Assembly (NCBI GenBank): GCA_025464445.1 | Contig: JAODLY010000034.1 | Location: 1-64,000, forward strand | Direction of reading: 5' to 3' | Origin: Rhodoglobus sp. | GTDB lineage: Bacteria > Actinomycetota > Actinomycetes > Actinomycetales > Microbacteriaceae | DNA length: 64,000 nt | Shown here: positions 26,547-35,156 of the stretch, in pieces | Position numbering within the stretch: position 1 is the first letter of the stretch | Layout of the letters: each line of letters starts with the position of its first letter | Notes under the pieces: model-generated | The model's database searches: none | Told to the model about the DNA's origin: nothing | The model's input: the letters and a program-made list of their open reading frames with translations, nothing else | Translations under genes and position numbers: made by a program

Positions 26547-27647
26547 TTACTTGGTGAGGTAGGACGTCACCGGCACGCTGCCGTCGATGATTCCGGCCTT
26601 GATGGTGTCGAGCTCACCCTGCAGGCTGGCCGAGACCTTGGACTCGAAGTCGTGGAACGGCGCCATGCCGACTCCGTTGTTCTCGAGCGTTCCGATGTAT
26701 GCGTCGGTCGAGAAGGAGCCGCTACCGGCTGCGTTCACGACATCTGCAGTTGCCTGCTTGATGCCCTTGAGCACCGAGGTCAGGATGATCGGGTCAACCG
26801 TCGGGTCCGTCACGAAGAGGTCAGCGTCGACACCGAGGAGGGCGATGTCCTTGCCCGAGTCGGTGATCGCTGCTGCGGCACTCTGGTAGATCGGTCCACC
26901 GACAGGCAGCAGCACGTCTGCGCCCTGGTCGATGAAGTTCTGCGCTGTCGTCTTGGCGACGTCGTTGGCCTCGAAGCCACCGGTGAAGGTAGCGGTGTCG
27001 GGGCTTGCCGGGTCGTAGCCGAGAACCTTGACGCTCGTGCTCTTCTGGGTGTTGTAGTAGGCGACGCCCTGTGCGAAGCCGTCGGAGAAGATCGTGACTG
27101 TCGGGAAGTTCATTCCGCCCCAGGTCGCGACGATTCCCGCCTTCGAGTAGCTCGCTGCCGCGTAGCCGACGAGGAACGCCGACTGGGCGGTGTTGAACAG
27201 GATCGGCTTGATGTTCGGGGCGTCGGTCTTGCCGTCGAAGTTGTTGTCGGCAGCGTCATCGATGATGGCGAAGTTGACATCCGGGTTTGCCAGGGCGGCG
27301 GTGACCGTGGCGGCGGAGAGCGCGAAACCGACGGTGACGATCAGGGTGCAGCCCTGGGCGACCAGCTGGTCGATGTTCGGTGCGTAATCGGTCTCTGCAT
27401 TGGACTGGACGGTGATGGGCTCGACGCCCAGGGCCTTCGCGGTCTCGGTGAGGCCCTCGAAGCCGAGCTGGTTGAACGAGTGGTCGTCGAATCCACCGAG
27501 GTCGGAGACCATACAGGGAAGGAAGCCGGATACTGCGGTTTCGCTTGCGACGGGTGTGGGGGCTGCTGCGCAGCCGGCAAGCACCATGGCGCTCGTGCCG
27601 ATAAGTGCGATACCCGCGATAACGCGGTCGCGAGAAGTGATTCTCAA
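26547..27647 (-). CDS. BMP-family nucleoside-binding lipoprotein, copy 1
   Basis: 366 residues. Lipoprotein signal with LAGC (Cys25), then the Bmp/Med fold: CMVSDLGGFDDHSFNQLGFEG at the start, IVTVGFALSAAT, GIVATWGGMNFPTVTIFSDG and TGGFEANDVAKTTAQ. Members tether to the membrane and deliver nucleosides to the NupOPQ permease. The start is TTG 27647, supported by GGAGG five bases upstream; no ATG or GTG is better placed. A close paralogue lies directly upstream (27820). Confidence 0.92.
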   Translation of the reverse strand: MRITSRDRVIAGIALIGTSAMVLAGCAAAPTPVASETAVSGFLPCMVSDLGGFDDHSFNQLGFEGLTETAKALGVEPITVQSNAETDYAPNIDQLVAQGCTLIVTVGFALSAATVTAALANPDVNFAIIDDAADNNFDGKTDAPNIKPILFNTAQSAFLVGYAAASYSKAGIVATWGGMNFPTVTIFSDGFAQGVAYYNTQKSTSVKVLGYDPASPDTATFTGGFEANDVAKTTAQNFIDQGADVLLPVGGPIYQSAAAAITDSGKDIALLGVDADLFVTDPTVDPIILTSVLKGIKQATADVVNAAGSGSFSTDAYIGTLENNGVGMAPFHDFESKVSASLQGELDTIKAGIIDGSVPVTSYLTK

Positions 27648-27698
27648 GGTGTCCTCCAGGTGCTGCCCGGCGGAAGGTGCCGGGACATAGTGGATACA

Positions 27699-27714
27699 CG
27701 TTACCTAATGTGAC
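27699..27714 (-). promoter_or_regulatory. candidate operator upstream of BMP copy 1
   Basis: On the minus strand GTCACATTAGGTAACG: two GTnAC half-sites 10 bp apart, about 55-70 bp before the TTG start. A related direct repeat precedes BMP copy 2, so both may bind the same OmpR-class or GlnR/MtrA-like regulator. The family is a guess. Confidence 0.35.
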
Positions 27715-27733
27715 GAAGCGCAGGCAGGGCAAA

Positions 27734-27802
27734 TCGGGGCCGACGCCGAATGGTTACCAATTCGCGACGGCCCCGAAATCAGCCGGACATATAGGCCCGG
27801 CT
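27734..27802 (-). terminator. tandem hairpins after BMP copy 2
   Basis: Read on the minus strand, stem 27797-27802/27781-27786 (6 bp) is followed by GATTT. Then comes a larger stem 27768-27776/27734-27742 (9 bp, with inner pairing), also followed by GATTT. They separate the transcript of BMP copy 2 from the promoter region of copy 1. Confidence 0.55.
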
Positions 27803-27819
27803 ATCGCGCGCCCCCGGTA

Positions 27820-28884
27820 TTACTTGGGCGTGTTCGGGCTCGTGACCACGATCGCACCGGAGACGATGTCTTTGCGCAGCTGGTCTACCTCGGCCGCAAG
27901 CGCGGTGCTGACCTTGCCGGCAAGGTCGTGGTACGGCGCAATGTCCACACCGCCGTTGTCGAGCGTGCCGACGTACTGCTTGCTGTCGAAGGTACCGTCG
28001 ATGCTCGACCCGACGATCTGCACCACGGCCGCACCGGTGTTCTTCATCACCGATGTGAGCACGACCGGCCGGAACTCCTTGGCGAGCGTGTCGTAACCGT
28101 CGGAATCGACCCAGATAACAAGGGCCTTGCCCGAGTCGAGTGCCGCGCGTGCCGCGCCCTCGCCGACCTGGCCAGCCACCGGCAGGATGACGTCAGCGCC
28201 CTGGTCGATGAAGCCCTGGGTGGTGGTGAGGCCCTTGTTCACGTCCTCGAAGTCGCCGGTGAAGACGCCGTCCTGGGCAGCCTTGTCCCAGCCCAGCGTC
28301 TTGACGGTCGTGCCGTGCACCTCGTTGTACTTCGCGACACCGTCGACGAAGCCGTCCATGAACAGCGTGACAGGAGGCTGGTTTCCTCCGCCGAACGTGG
28401 CGACGATCCCGGTCTGGGTCACCCCTGCCGCCAGGTACCCGGCGAGGTATGACGCCTGCGCGGTGTCGAAGACGATGGGCTTGACGTTTGGGGCATCCAC
28501 TACCTCGTCGACTATCGAGAAATCGACGCCAGGGTTCTTGGTCGCCTGGTCGAGCGTCGCGTCAGCGAGCGAATAGCCCACGGTCAGCACGAAATTGCAG
28601 CCGCTGTCCACTGCTTGCTGCACGTTCGGCGCGAGGTCGGTCTCCGACGTGGAAACGAGGACTTTCGCATCTATGCCGTACTTCGCCTGGGCATCCTGCA
28701 GGCCCTTCCAACTCGCGTCATTGAACGAGCGGTCGTCGAGCCCGCCGGAGTCGGTGACCATCCTGGCGCAGTAACCGCCGGTGCCCGACGCTGCGGGCTG
28801 GTCAGGGGCTGGCGCGCAGCCCGCGAGCAGGATTCCTGCCGCGGCAATCGCGACGCCGGCGCGCAGTAGTGCAGTCTTCGACAT
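27820..28884 (-). CDS. BMP-family nucleoside-binding lipoprotein, copy 2
   Basis: 354 residues. Lipobox LLAGC (Cys22), then CARMVTDSGGLDDRSFND, FVLTVGYSLADATLDQA, GIVATFGGGNQPPVTLFMDG and TGDFEDVNKGLTTTQ, aligned throughout with copy 1 but clearly diverged. Start ATG 28884 has GAGGAG upstream. It is probably a tandem duplicate that serves the same transporter with a different nucleoside preference. Own promoter region (28885-29044) and own hairpins downstream suggest independent expression. Confidence 0.92.
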   Translation of the reverse strand: MSKTALLRAGVAIAAAGILLAGCAPAPDQPAASGTGGYCARMVTDSGGLDDRSFNDASWKGLQDAQAKYGIDAKVLVSTSETDLAPNVQQAVDSGCNFVLTVGYSLADATLDQATKNPGVDFSIVDEVVDAPNVKPIVFDTAQASYLAGYLAAGVTQTGIVATFGGGNQPPVTLFMDGFVDGVAKYNEVHGTTVKTLGWDKAAQDGVFTGDFEDVNKGLTTTQGFIDQGADVILPVAGQVGEGAARAALDSGKALVIWVDSDGYDTLAKEFRPVVLTSVMKNTGAAVVQIVGSSIDGTFDSKQYVGTLDNGGVDIAPYHDLAGKVSTALAAEVDQLRKDIVSGAIVVTSPNTPK

Positions 28885-28989
28885 GGTTGTCGGTCTCCTC
28901 GGAATTTGGCCGCCCGGACGGCGGTGAGCTGGTTTCGACGCTAGCCACCAAGCCAGGAGAGCGACCGGCGGGGATTGCCCACACGGGTC

Positions 28990-29009
28990 TTCGTTACCTT
29001 TTCGTTACC
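28990..29009 (-). promoter_or_regulatory. direct-repeat operator candidate upstream of BMP copy 2
   Basis: On the minus strand GGTAACGAA is repeated exactly with 2 nt between (11-bp period), about 105 bp before the ATG. Helical phasing fits a tandem-dimer regulator. It resembles the half-sites upstream of copy 1. It lies 36 bp past the end of manC, so BMP copy 2 is the only gene it can serve in this direction. Confidence 0.45.
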
Positions 29010-29044
29010 CAGAGCCGCTCAGGGGGCACATCTCCGGGCAAAGA

Positions 29045-30166
29045 TCACAGCACGTCGTTACGTCCGGAGAGCTTGAGCGCGTCCACGACCGATTTCACGC
29101 GCTGCGCGTTGGCAGTGGTGGTCACCAGCAGGGCGTCGGGTGTGTCCACGACGACGATGTCCGTCACCCCGATGAGCGAGATGAGCCTGCCGCTCTGGCT
29201 GATGACAACGCCGGTGGACGCGTCGGCGAGCACCCGCGCGTTCTCACCGAGGATCGCGAGGTCCGACTTGCGGCCGCCGGAATGCAGCTTCGCGATCGAG
29301 GCGAAGTCGCCGACATCGTCCCAGTCGAAGTCGCCGGGAATCACCACGAGGCGACCCGCTGTCGCAGCGGGTTCTGCGACCGTGTAGTCGATGGCGATCT
29401 TCGTAAGGCCGGGCCACACCTTGTCGACAACCGCTCCCCGCCGGGGTGTGTCCCAGGCCCTCGCGAGTTCGGTGAGACCCTCGAGCAGTGCGGGATCGGA
29501 TTCCCCCAACTGCTTGAGAAGCACGTCGGCCCTGGCGATGAACATGCCGCCATTCCAGAGATAGTCACCGCTTGCGACATAACTCTCCGCCGTCGCCAGG
29601 TCGGGCTTCTCAACGAACGAACTCGCCGACACCGCGTTCGGAGCCCCGTCAATTGCCATTCGGCCGGCACAGCGGATGTATCCGAAGCCGACAGCCGGTT
29701 CGGTCGGCGTGATGCCGATGGCGGCGATGTATCCCGCGCGGGCGGCGGCGATGCTCTCCGACACGGCGCGCCGGAATCCCCGCGAGTCCCTGATCACGTG
29801 GTCGGCGGCGAACGACCCGATGATGACATCTGGTTCCCGATTGAGCAGGATTGCCGCGGCCAGCCCGATCGCGGCCGAAGACTCCTTCGGCTCGCTCTCG
29901 AGCACGACATTCGTGTCGACAAGCTCGGGTAGTTGCACCTCCACGGCCGCTCGATGCGCTCGGCCGGTGACCACCATGATCCTGTCGGGTCCAGAGAGGG
30001 GAACCAGCCTGTCCCAGGTGTCGCGCAGCAGCGTCTGGCCTGAGCCGGTGAGGTCGTGCAGGAATTTCGGCGCATCCGCTCGCGACAGGGGCCACAGGCG
30101 CGATCCGATCCCGCCCGCGGGGATCACGCTGTAGAAGTTCTCGAAGGTCCCCGTTTTGTGGGTCAT
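29045..30166 (-). CDS. manC: mannose-1-phosphate guanylyltransferase
   Basis: 373 residues. The nucleotidyl-transferase signature VIPAGGIGSRLWPLSR lies near residue 15. GSFAADHVI carries the metal Asp. FVEKPDLATAESYVASGDYLWNGGMF is the mannose-phosphate pocket, and FDWDDVGDF closes the core domain. It makes GDP-mannose from mannose-1-phosphate and GTP. Short form without the C-terminal isomerase domain. Divergent from a GT4 glycosyltransferase that probably uses its product. Confidence 0.92.
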   Translation of the reverse strand: MTHKTGTFENFYSVIPAGGIGSRLWPLSRADAPKFLHDLTGSGQTLLRDTWDRLVPLSGPDRIMVVTGRAHRAAVEVQLPELVDTNVVLESEPKESSAAIGLAAAILLNREPDVIIGSFAADHVIRDSRGFRRAVSESIAAARAGYIAAIGITPTEPAVGFGYIRCAGRMAIDGAPNAVSASSFVEKPDLATAESYVASGDYLWNGGMFIARADVLLKQLGESDPALLEGLTELARAWDTPRRGAVVDKVWPGLTKIAIDYTVAEPAATAGRLVVIPGDFDWDDVGDFASIAKLHSGGRKSDLAILGENARVLADASTGVVISQSGRLISLIGVTDIVVVDTPDALLVTTTANAQRVKSVVDALKLSGRNDVL

Positions 30167-30293
30167 CCGTCAACCTTAGCTTTCGGCAACATCGAGACTT
30201 CAGCCGCCATTCACCACCCGGCCACGTGCCTCCGCCGGCGCCGTCACTTTGCCCGCACAGTCTTTGGGCAACAGCACCGGACGGGACGGCACA

Positions 30294-31433
30294 ATGCGCG
30301 TTGTAGTTGTCAGCGAAAGCTTCCTTCCCACAGTCAACGGCGTCACCAACAGCGTGAAAAAGGTGCTCGACCACCTGGCCGCGCATGGCCACGACGCGAT
30401 AGTCATCGTGCCCGCGGCCGGAGCGCCCCGCGAGTACGCGGGGTTTCGGGTTCACGAGGTTCCATCGCTGGCATACCGTCAGTTTCCGATGGGACTGCCC
30501 CACCCGATGGTTCAGAAGCTCATCGCCGACTTCAGGCCGGACGTCGTGCACGCGGCATCCCCTTTTCTCCTCGGTGCGCAGGCGATCTCGGCGGCGGGAC
30601 GCCTCGGCATTGCGAGCGTCGCGATCTTCCAGACGGATGTCGCCGGCTACGCCCGCAGGAACCGGCTGGGAGCGGCGACCCGCTTCGCCTGGCGGATGGT
30701 GCGCTGGATCCACTCCAGCGCGGTGCTGACCCTCGTGCCCTCGAGCGCGTCGATGGCCGACCTCGAGGCCGCCGGCGTCGAACGCCTCGCCCGCTGGGGA
30801 CGCGGGGTCGACCTCGACAGCTATCACCCGCGCAATCGGATGGATCCTGCCGTGCAGCGTTTGCGTCGGAGGATCGCCCCCAACGGGGGACTGATCGTCG
30901 GCTACGTCGGCAGGATCGCCCCGGAGAAGCAGGTCGAGCGCATGGCCGCACTGCGCGGACTCGACGGGATCCGTCTCGCGATCGTCGGCGACGGGCCCTC
31001 CCTCCCCGCGACGAAGCGAGCCCTCGCCGGCATGCCGGTGACGTGGTTGGGCAAGCTCACCGGCGCCGAACTCGCTGCGGCATACGCGAGCTTCGATGTC
31101 TTCGTTCACACCGGCACCGAGGAGACATTCGGGCAGACCGTGCAGGAGGCGCACGCCAGCGGCATCCCGGTCATCGCCCCCAGAGCGGGCGGCCCCATCG
31201 ACCTCGTCGAGCATGGCGTCAACGGCTACCTCTTCGACCCGTCGGGTGACTCGCAGCTGCGCGCCTACGTCGAGGCGCTGTCGATCGACGAAAGGCTGCG
31301 CTCGCGCATGGGTGAGGCGGGCAGGCGCGCCGTGCTCGGGCGTTCCTGGGAGTCTGTGTGCGCCGAACTGGTCGGGCACTACGAGTCCGCGATCGTGAGT
31401 AGCGCGCTCGCGAGCGCCATCGGCGCGCGCTGA
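30294..31433 (+). CDS. GT4 glycosyltransferase, probable GDP-mannose-dependent mannosyltransferase
   Basis: 379 residues, GT-B fold. SESFLPTVNGVTNSVKKVLDHL at the start (residues 8-29), then the C-terminal donor domain with VGYVGRIAPEKQVER and the E-x7-E region GTEETFGQTVQEAHASG. This pattern fits actinobacterial MgtA/PimB'-like enzymes that add mannose to glycolipids or phosphatidylinositol, and the adjacent manC supports GDP-mannose use. Start ATG 30294; an in-frame codon 45 bp upstream only adds a non-conserved tail. Confidence 0.85.
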   Translation: MRVVVVSESFLPTVNGVTNSVKKVLDHLAAHGHDAIVIVPAAGAPREYAGFRVHEVPSLAYRQFPMGLPHPMVQKLIADFRPDVVHAASPFLLGAQAISAAGRLGIASVAIFQTDVAGYARRNRLGAATRFAWRMVRWIHSSAVLTLVPSSASMADLEAAGVERLARWGRGVDLDSYHPRNRMDPAVQRLRRRIAPNGGLIVGYVGRIAPEKQVERMAALRGLDGIRLAIVGDGPSLPATKRALAGMPVTWLGKLTGAELAAAYASFDVFVHTGTEETFGQTVQEAHASGIPVIAPRAGGPIDLVEHGVNGYLFDPSGDSQLRAYVEALSIDERLRSRMGEAGRRAVLGRSWESVCAELVGHYESAIVSSALASAIGAR

Positions 31434-31592
31434 AACAACTCCCGGTTTTCAGAAGTATCTTGAAATCAAGCTATTTCGCGGGGCAGCTGCGCAACGCGCG
31501 CAGTCACCGTCGGAATACACTTGAACGGTCCGCCAACCGGACATTCACCGGCCGCGGACGCGGCGTGATCATCCGCAAGGAAGGGGTTGCCC

Positions 31593-32036
31593 GTGCCAGA
31601 CGAACCGGCAGCTACCCTGGCGAAGGAACCTCTCGCCTTACCCAAAATCGGGATGCCCAGGCGGCCGGCGGGAACGCTGTACCGCGGCCGCGAAGGAATG
31701 TGGTCGTGGGTGCTGCACCGCATCACCGGCGTCTCGATCTACTTCTTCCTGCTCGTGCACATTCTCGATACCGCCCTCGTGAGGCTCAGCCCCGAGTCCT
31801 ATAACGCGGTCATCAACACATACAAGACGCCGATCATGGGCCTTGGTGAGCTCGCACTCGTTGCCGCGATCGGCCTGCACGGCCTGAACGGCCTGCGGAT
31901 AATCCTCATCGACTTCTGGAGCGTCGGCACCAGGCACCAGCGGTTGCTGTTCTGGATCGTCATCGGACTGTGGCTCGTGCTGCTCGCCGGATTTGCTCCG
32001 CGCCAACTGATGCACATCTTCGGGGGTGCCGCGTGA
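31593..32036 (+). CDS. sdhC: succinate dehydrogenase cytochrome b556 subunit
   Basis: 147 residues, three membrane helices. VLHRITGVSIYFFLLVHILD holds His residues likely to ligate heme b and line the quinone pocket. Start GTG 31593 was chosen for the AAGGAAGGGG six bases upstream; a TTG two codons earlier is too close to it. First gene of sdhCDAB. The 159-bp leader (31434-31592) contains a small CTTGAAATCAAG palindrome at 31458 and a candidate -35 TTGAAC, but no riboswitch is recognised. Confidence 0.93.
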   Translation: MPDEPAATLAKEPLALPKIGMPRRPAGTLYRGREGMWSWVLHRITGVSIYFFLLVHILDTALVRLSPESYNAVINTYKTPIMGLGELALVAAIGLHGLNGLRIILIDFWSVGTRHQRLLFWIVIGLWLVLLAGFAPRQLMHIFGGAA

Positions 32037-32488
32037 GCACCATCGACGCACCTCGTTCCCCGCTGGTCTCTCCCCAACGCCGCAGGAAGCGCGGCATCAA
32101 CTGGGAGAAGTGGGGCTGGATCTACATGCGGGCCAGCGGCGTCGTGTTGGTCGTGCTCATCTTCGGCCACCTGTTCGTCAACCTTTTCGCGGGTGAAGGG
32201 GTCAAGGCGATCGACTTCGCCTTCGTCGCCGGCAAGCTCGCCGATCCGTTCTGGGTGGCCTGGGACACACTGCTGCTCTGGCTCGCGCTCATCCACGGCG
32301 CGAACGGCATGCGCACAATCGTCAACGACTATGCGAACAACCGCCTCGTGCGCTACATCCTGCTCGGCGCCATCGCGCTGTCCACCATCGTGCTCCTGAC
32401 CCTGGGGACCCTCGTGATCTACACATTCGACCCATGCCCAGCCGGCTCGCCGGCAGACCTGCTGCCCAGCTTCTGCCCGGTGCCGTAG
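32033..32488 (+). CDS. sdhD: succinate dehydrogenase membrane anchor subunit
   Basis: 151 residues from a GTG overlapping the sdhC stop (GTGA). A basic N-terminus (PQRRRKRGINWEKWGW) is followed by three membrane helices. LIFGHLFVNLF and LALIHGANGMR contribute histidines for heme and menaquinone binding. The C-terminus is extended past the third helix with two cysteines (DPCPAG, SFCPVP), which could form a surface disulfide. Confidence 0.92.
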   Translation: MSTIDAPRSPLVSPQRRRKRGINWEKWGWIYMRASGVVLVVLIFGHLFVNLFAGEGVKAIDFAFVAGKLADPFWVAWDTLLLWLALIHGANGMRTIVNDYANNRLVRYILLGAIALSTIVLLTLGTLVIYTFDPCPAGSPADLLPSFCPVP

Positions 32489-32539
32489 TTGGCCGGGGTA
32501 AGCAATGGCGCGGCCGAGGGCGCAGCCGAGGAGCACACC

Positions 32540-34315
32540 GTGATCGACGGCGTGCATTACCACCGGTTCGACATCGTGATCGTCGGAGCGGGTGGCGCAG
32601 GGATGCGGGCCGCAATCGAGGCGGGACCGCACGCCAGCACTGCCGTGATCTCGAAGCTCTACCCGACTCGCTCGCACACCGGAGCCGCGCAGGGCGGCAT
32701 GGCCGCGGCCCTCGCCAACGTCGAAGAGGACAACTGGGAGTGGCACACCTACGACACCGTCAAAGGCGGTGACTACCTCGTCGACCAGGACGCTGCCGAG
32801 ATCCTGGCCAAGGAAGCGATCGAGGCCGTCATCGACCTCGAGAACATGGGCCTGCCCTTCAACCGCACCCCCGACGGCAAAATCGACCAACGGCGGTTCG
32901 GCGGCCACACCCGCGAGCACGGCAAGGCCCCTGTGCGTCGGGCGTGTTATGCCGCAGACCGCACGGGTCACATGATCCTGCAGACCCTGTACCAGAACTG
33001 CGTGCGACTCGGCATCAACTTCTTCAACGAGTACTACGTGCTCGACCTGGTGATGAACGACGTGGACGGGGTGCAACAGCCGGCCGGCGTCGTAGCCTAC
33101 GAACTCGCGACCGGCGAGCTGCACGTCTTCCAGGGCAAGGCGATAATCTTCGCGACCGGCGGGTTCGGCAAGATCTTCAAGACGACATCCAATGCCCATA
33201 CCCTCACCGGTGACGGAGTCGGGATCATCTGGCGCAAGGGACTGCCGCTCGAAGACATGGAGTTCTTCCAGTTCCACCCGACCGGGCTGGCGGGCCTGGG
33301 CATCCTGTTGTCCGAGGCCGCCCGAGGCGAGGGCGCCATCCTGCGCAACGCGGAGGGCGAGCGCTTCATGGAGCGCTACACCCCCACCCTCAAAGACCTC
33401 GCGCCGCGCGATATCGTGGCGCGGTCGATGGCGCTCGAAATCCGAGAGGGTCGCGGTGCCGGCCCGAACAAGGATTACCTCTACCTGGACATCACCCACC
33501 TCGAGCCAGCAGTCATCGATGAGAAGCTGCCCGATATCACCGAGTTCGCGCGCACCTACCTGGGTGTCGAGCCGTACACAGAGCCCGTGCCCGTGCTGCC
33601 CACCGCCCACTATGCGATGGGCGGAATCCCGACAAACAACGACGCCCAGGTGCTGCGCAACAACACCGAGACCGTCAATGGGCTGTACGCGGCCGGCGAA
33701 TGCGCGTGCGTCTCGGTGCACGGCTCGAACCGGCTGGGCACCAACTCGCTGCTCGACATCAACGTGTTCGGCAAGCGCGCTGGAAAGAACGCCGTCGAGT
33801 ACGTGAAGACGGCCCCGTTCGTGCCACTGCCGGAGAACCCGGCGGGCGGCGTGCAGAAGATTCTCGACATGGTGCGCTCGGGGGACGGCACGGAGCGGGT
33901 GGCAGCCATCCGCAAGGAGCTGCAGGACTCGATGGATCGCAACGCGCAGATCTTCCGCACGGAGGAGAGCCTCAAGGAGGTCACAGAGCTCATCGAGACC
34001 CTCCGCGCCCGGTACCGGAACATCCAGCTGCAAGACAAGGGCAAGCGGTTCAACACCGACCTGCTCGAGGCCGTCGAGCTCGGTTTCCTGCTCGACCTCG
34101 CCGAAGTGCTCGTCTACTCGGCGCGGTCACGCCACGAGTCGCGCGGCGGCCACATGCGCGAGGACTATCCGAAACGCGACGACGAGAACTTTCTCGTGCA
34201 CACGATGGCGTACCTCGTCGGCGACCCGGAATCCGAGGATGCCGGCGAGCACATCAGGCTCGACTGGAAACCCGTCGTGATCACGAACTACCCTCCGATG
34301 GAAAGAAAGTACTGA
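32540..34315 (+). CDS. sdhA: succinate dehydrogenase flavoprotein subunit
   Basis: 591 residues. The FAD-binding fold is [33 protein letters not shown] contains the His that covalently binds FAD, HPTGLAG and [17 protein letters not shown] form the active site, and ERKY is the typical C-terminus. It oxidises succinate to fumarate on the inner membrane face. Start GTG 32540 has GAGGAG six bases upstream; an in-frame TTG at 32489, right after the sdhD stop, would add 17 residues and lacks an RBS. Confidence 0.95.
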   Translation: MIDGVHYHRFDIVIVGAGGAGMRAAIEAGPHASTAVISKLYPTRSHTGAAQGGMAAALANVEEDNWEWHTYDTVKGGDYLVDQDAAEILAKEAIEAVIDLENMGLPFNRTPDGKIDQRRFGGHTREHGKAPVRRACYAADRTGHMILQTLYQNCVRLGINFFNEYYVLDLVMNDVDGVQQPAGVVAYELATGELHVFQGKAIIFATGGFGKIFKTTSNAHTLTGDGVGIIWRKGLPLEDMEFFQFHPTGLAGLGILLSEAARGEGAILRNAEGERFMERYTPTLKDLAPRDIVARSMALEIREGRGAGPNKDYLYLDITHLEPAVIDEKLPDITEFARTYLGVEPYTEPVPVLPTAHYAMGGIPTNNDAQVLRNNTETVNGLYAAGECACVSVHGSNRLGTNSLLDINVFGKRAGKNAVEYVKTAPFVPLPENPAGGVQKILDMVRSGDGTERVAAIRKELQDSMDRNAQIFRTEESLKEVTELIETLRARYRNIQLQDKGKRFNTDLLEAVELGFLLDLAEVLVYSARSRHESRGGHMREDYPKRDDENFLVHTMAYLVGDPESEDAGEHIRLDWKPVVITNYPPMERKY

Positions 34316-34319
34316 GCAG

Positions 34320-35081
34320 ATGAGCAACGCCGTGATGGAACACAAGCCCAGCGTGCCGGGAGAGGTTCCGACGTTCACCGCGACCCTCATCATCCGCCGG
34401 TTCGATCCCGAGGTGGATGAAGAACCGCGCTGGCAGGACTTCGACGTCGAGTTGCACGCGACGGACCGCATCCTCGATGCCCTGCACAAGATCAAGTGGG
34501 AACAGGACGGCTCGCTCACGTTCCGTCGCTCATGCGCGCACGGGGTCTGCGGCTCCGATGCCATGCGCATCAACGGAAAGAACCGCCTGGCCTGCAAGAC
34601 CCTCATCAAGGATCTCGACATCTCCCAGCCGATCTACATCGAGGCGATCAAGGGCCTTCCGCTGGAGAAGGACCTCATCGTCGACATGGAGCCGTTCTTC
34701 GACTCCTTCCGTTCGGTGAACCCGTTCCTCATGGCCGGTGGCGCACCCAAGGACGGCAAGGAGCGCAAGCAGAGCCCGGTAGAGCGCGCTCGCTTCGACG
34801 ACACCACAAAGTGCATCCTCTGCGCGGCATGCACTTCGAGTTGCCCGGTGTTCTGGACCGATGGCCAATACTTCGGCCCCGCCGCAATCGTGAACGCGCA
34901 CCGGTTCATCTTCGACTCCCGCGACGAAGGCTCGAACGTGCGCCTGGACATCCTCAACGACAAGGAGGGGGTGTGGCGCTGCCGCACGACCTTCAACTGC
35001 ACGGATGCCTGCCCCCGCGGCATCCAGGTGACTAAGGCCATCGCCGAGGTCAAGCAAGCCATTCTCCGCGGACACCCGTAG
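34320..35081 (+). CDS. sdhB: succinate dehydrogenase iron-sulfur subunit
   Basis: 253 residues. The N-terminal ferredoxin domain has CAHGVCGSD for the [2Fe-2S] cluster. The C-terminal domain has CILCAACTSSCP and CTDACPRGI for the [4Fe-4S] and [3Fe-4S] clusters. It passes electrons from SdhA to the membrane anchors. ATG 34320 lies 4 bp after sdhA. Last gene of the operon, with a palindrome 12 bp downstream. Confidence 0.95.
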   Translation: MSNAVMEHKPSVPGEVPTFTATLIIRRFDPEVDEEPRWQDFDVELHATDRILDALHKIKWEQDGSLTFRRSCAHGVCGSDAMRINGKNRLACKTLIKDLDISQPIYIEAIKGLPLEKDLIVDMEPFFDSFRSVNPFLMAGGAPKDGKERKQSPVERARFDDTTKCILCAACTSSCPVFWTDGQYFGPAAIVNAHRFIFDSRDEGSNVRLDILNDKEGVWRCRTTFNCTDACPRGIQVTKAIAEVKQAILRGHP

Positions 35082-35092
35082 GGGTCGCACCG

Positions 35093-35156
35093 CCCCACTG
35101 GCGGACATTCGCCCCTCGCGCCGTGACTGGGCGGGGCGGAAGTCCGCAACTCGGGG
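35093..35156. repeat. imperfect palindrome sharing a 22-nt core with 51804-51825
   Basis: Left arm 35093-35115 and right arm 35133-35156 pair imperfectly around a 17-nt spacer (core GCGGAC/GTCCGC). Positions 35131-35152 are identical to 51804-51825. It lies between the convergent sdhB and sigma-factor genes and may double as terminator. Confidence 0.75.

Noticed and set aside
26547-28884. Two BMP genes as one gene split by a frameshift
   Set aside because: Each has a full-length protein with its own signal peptide, lipobox, RBS and stop; they are paralogues.
31434-31592. Riboswitch or structured leader upstream of sdhC
   Set aside because: Only short weak palindromes were found; nothing matches a known leader class.
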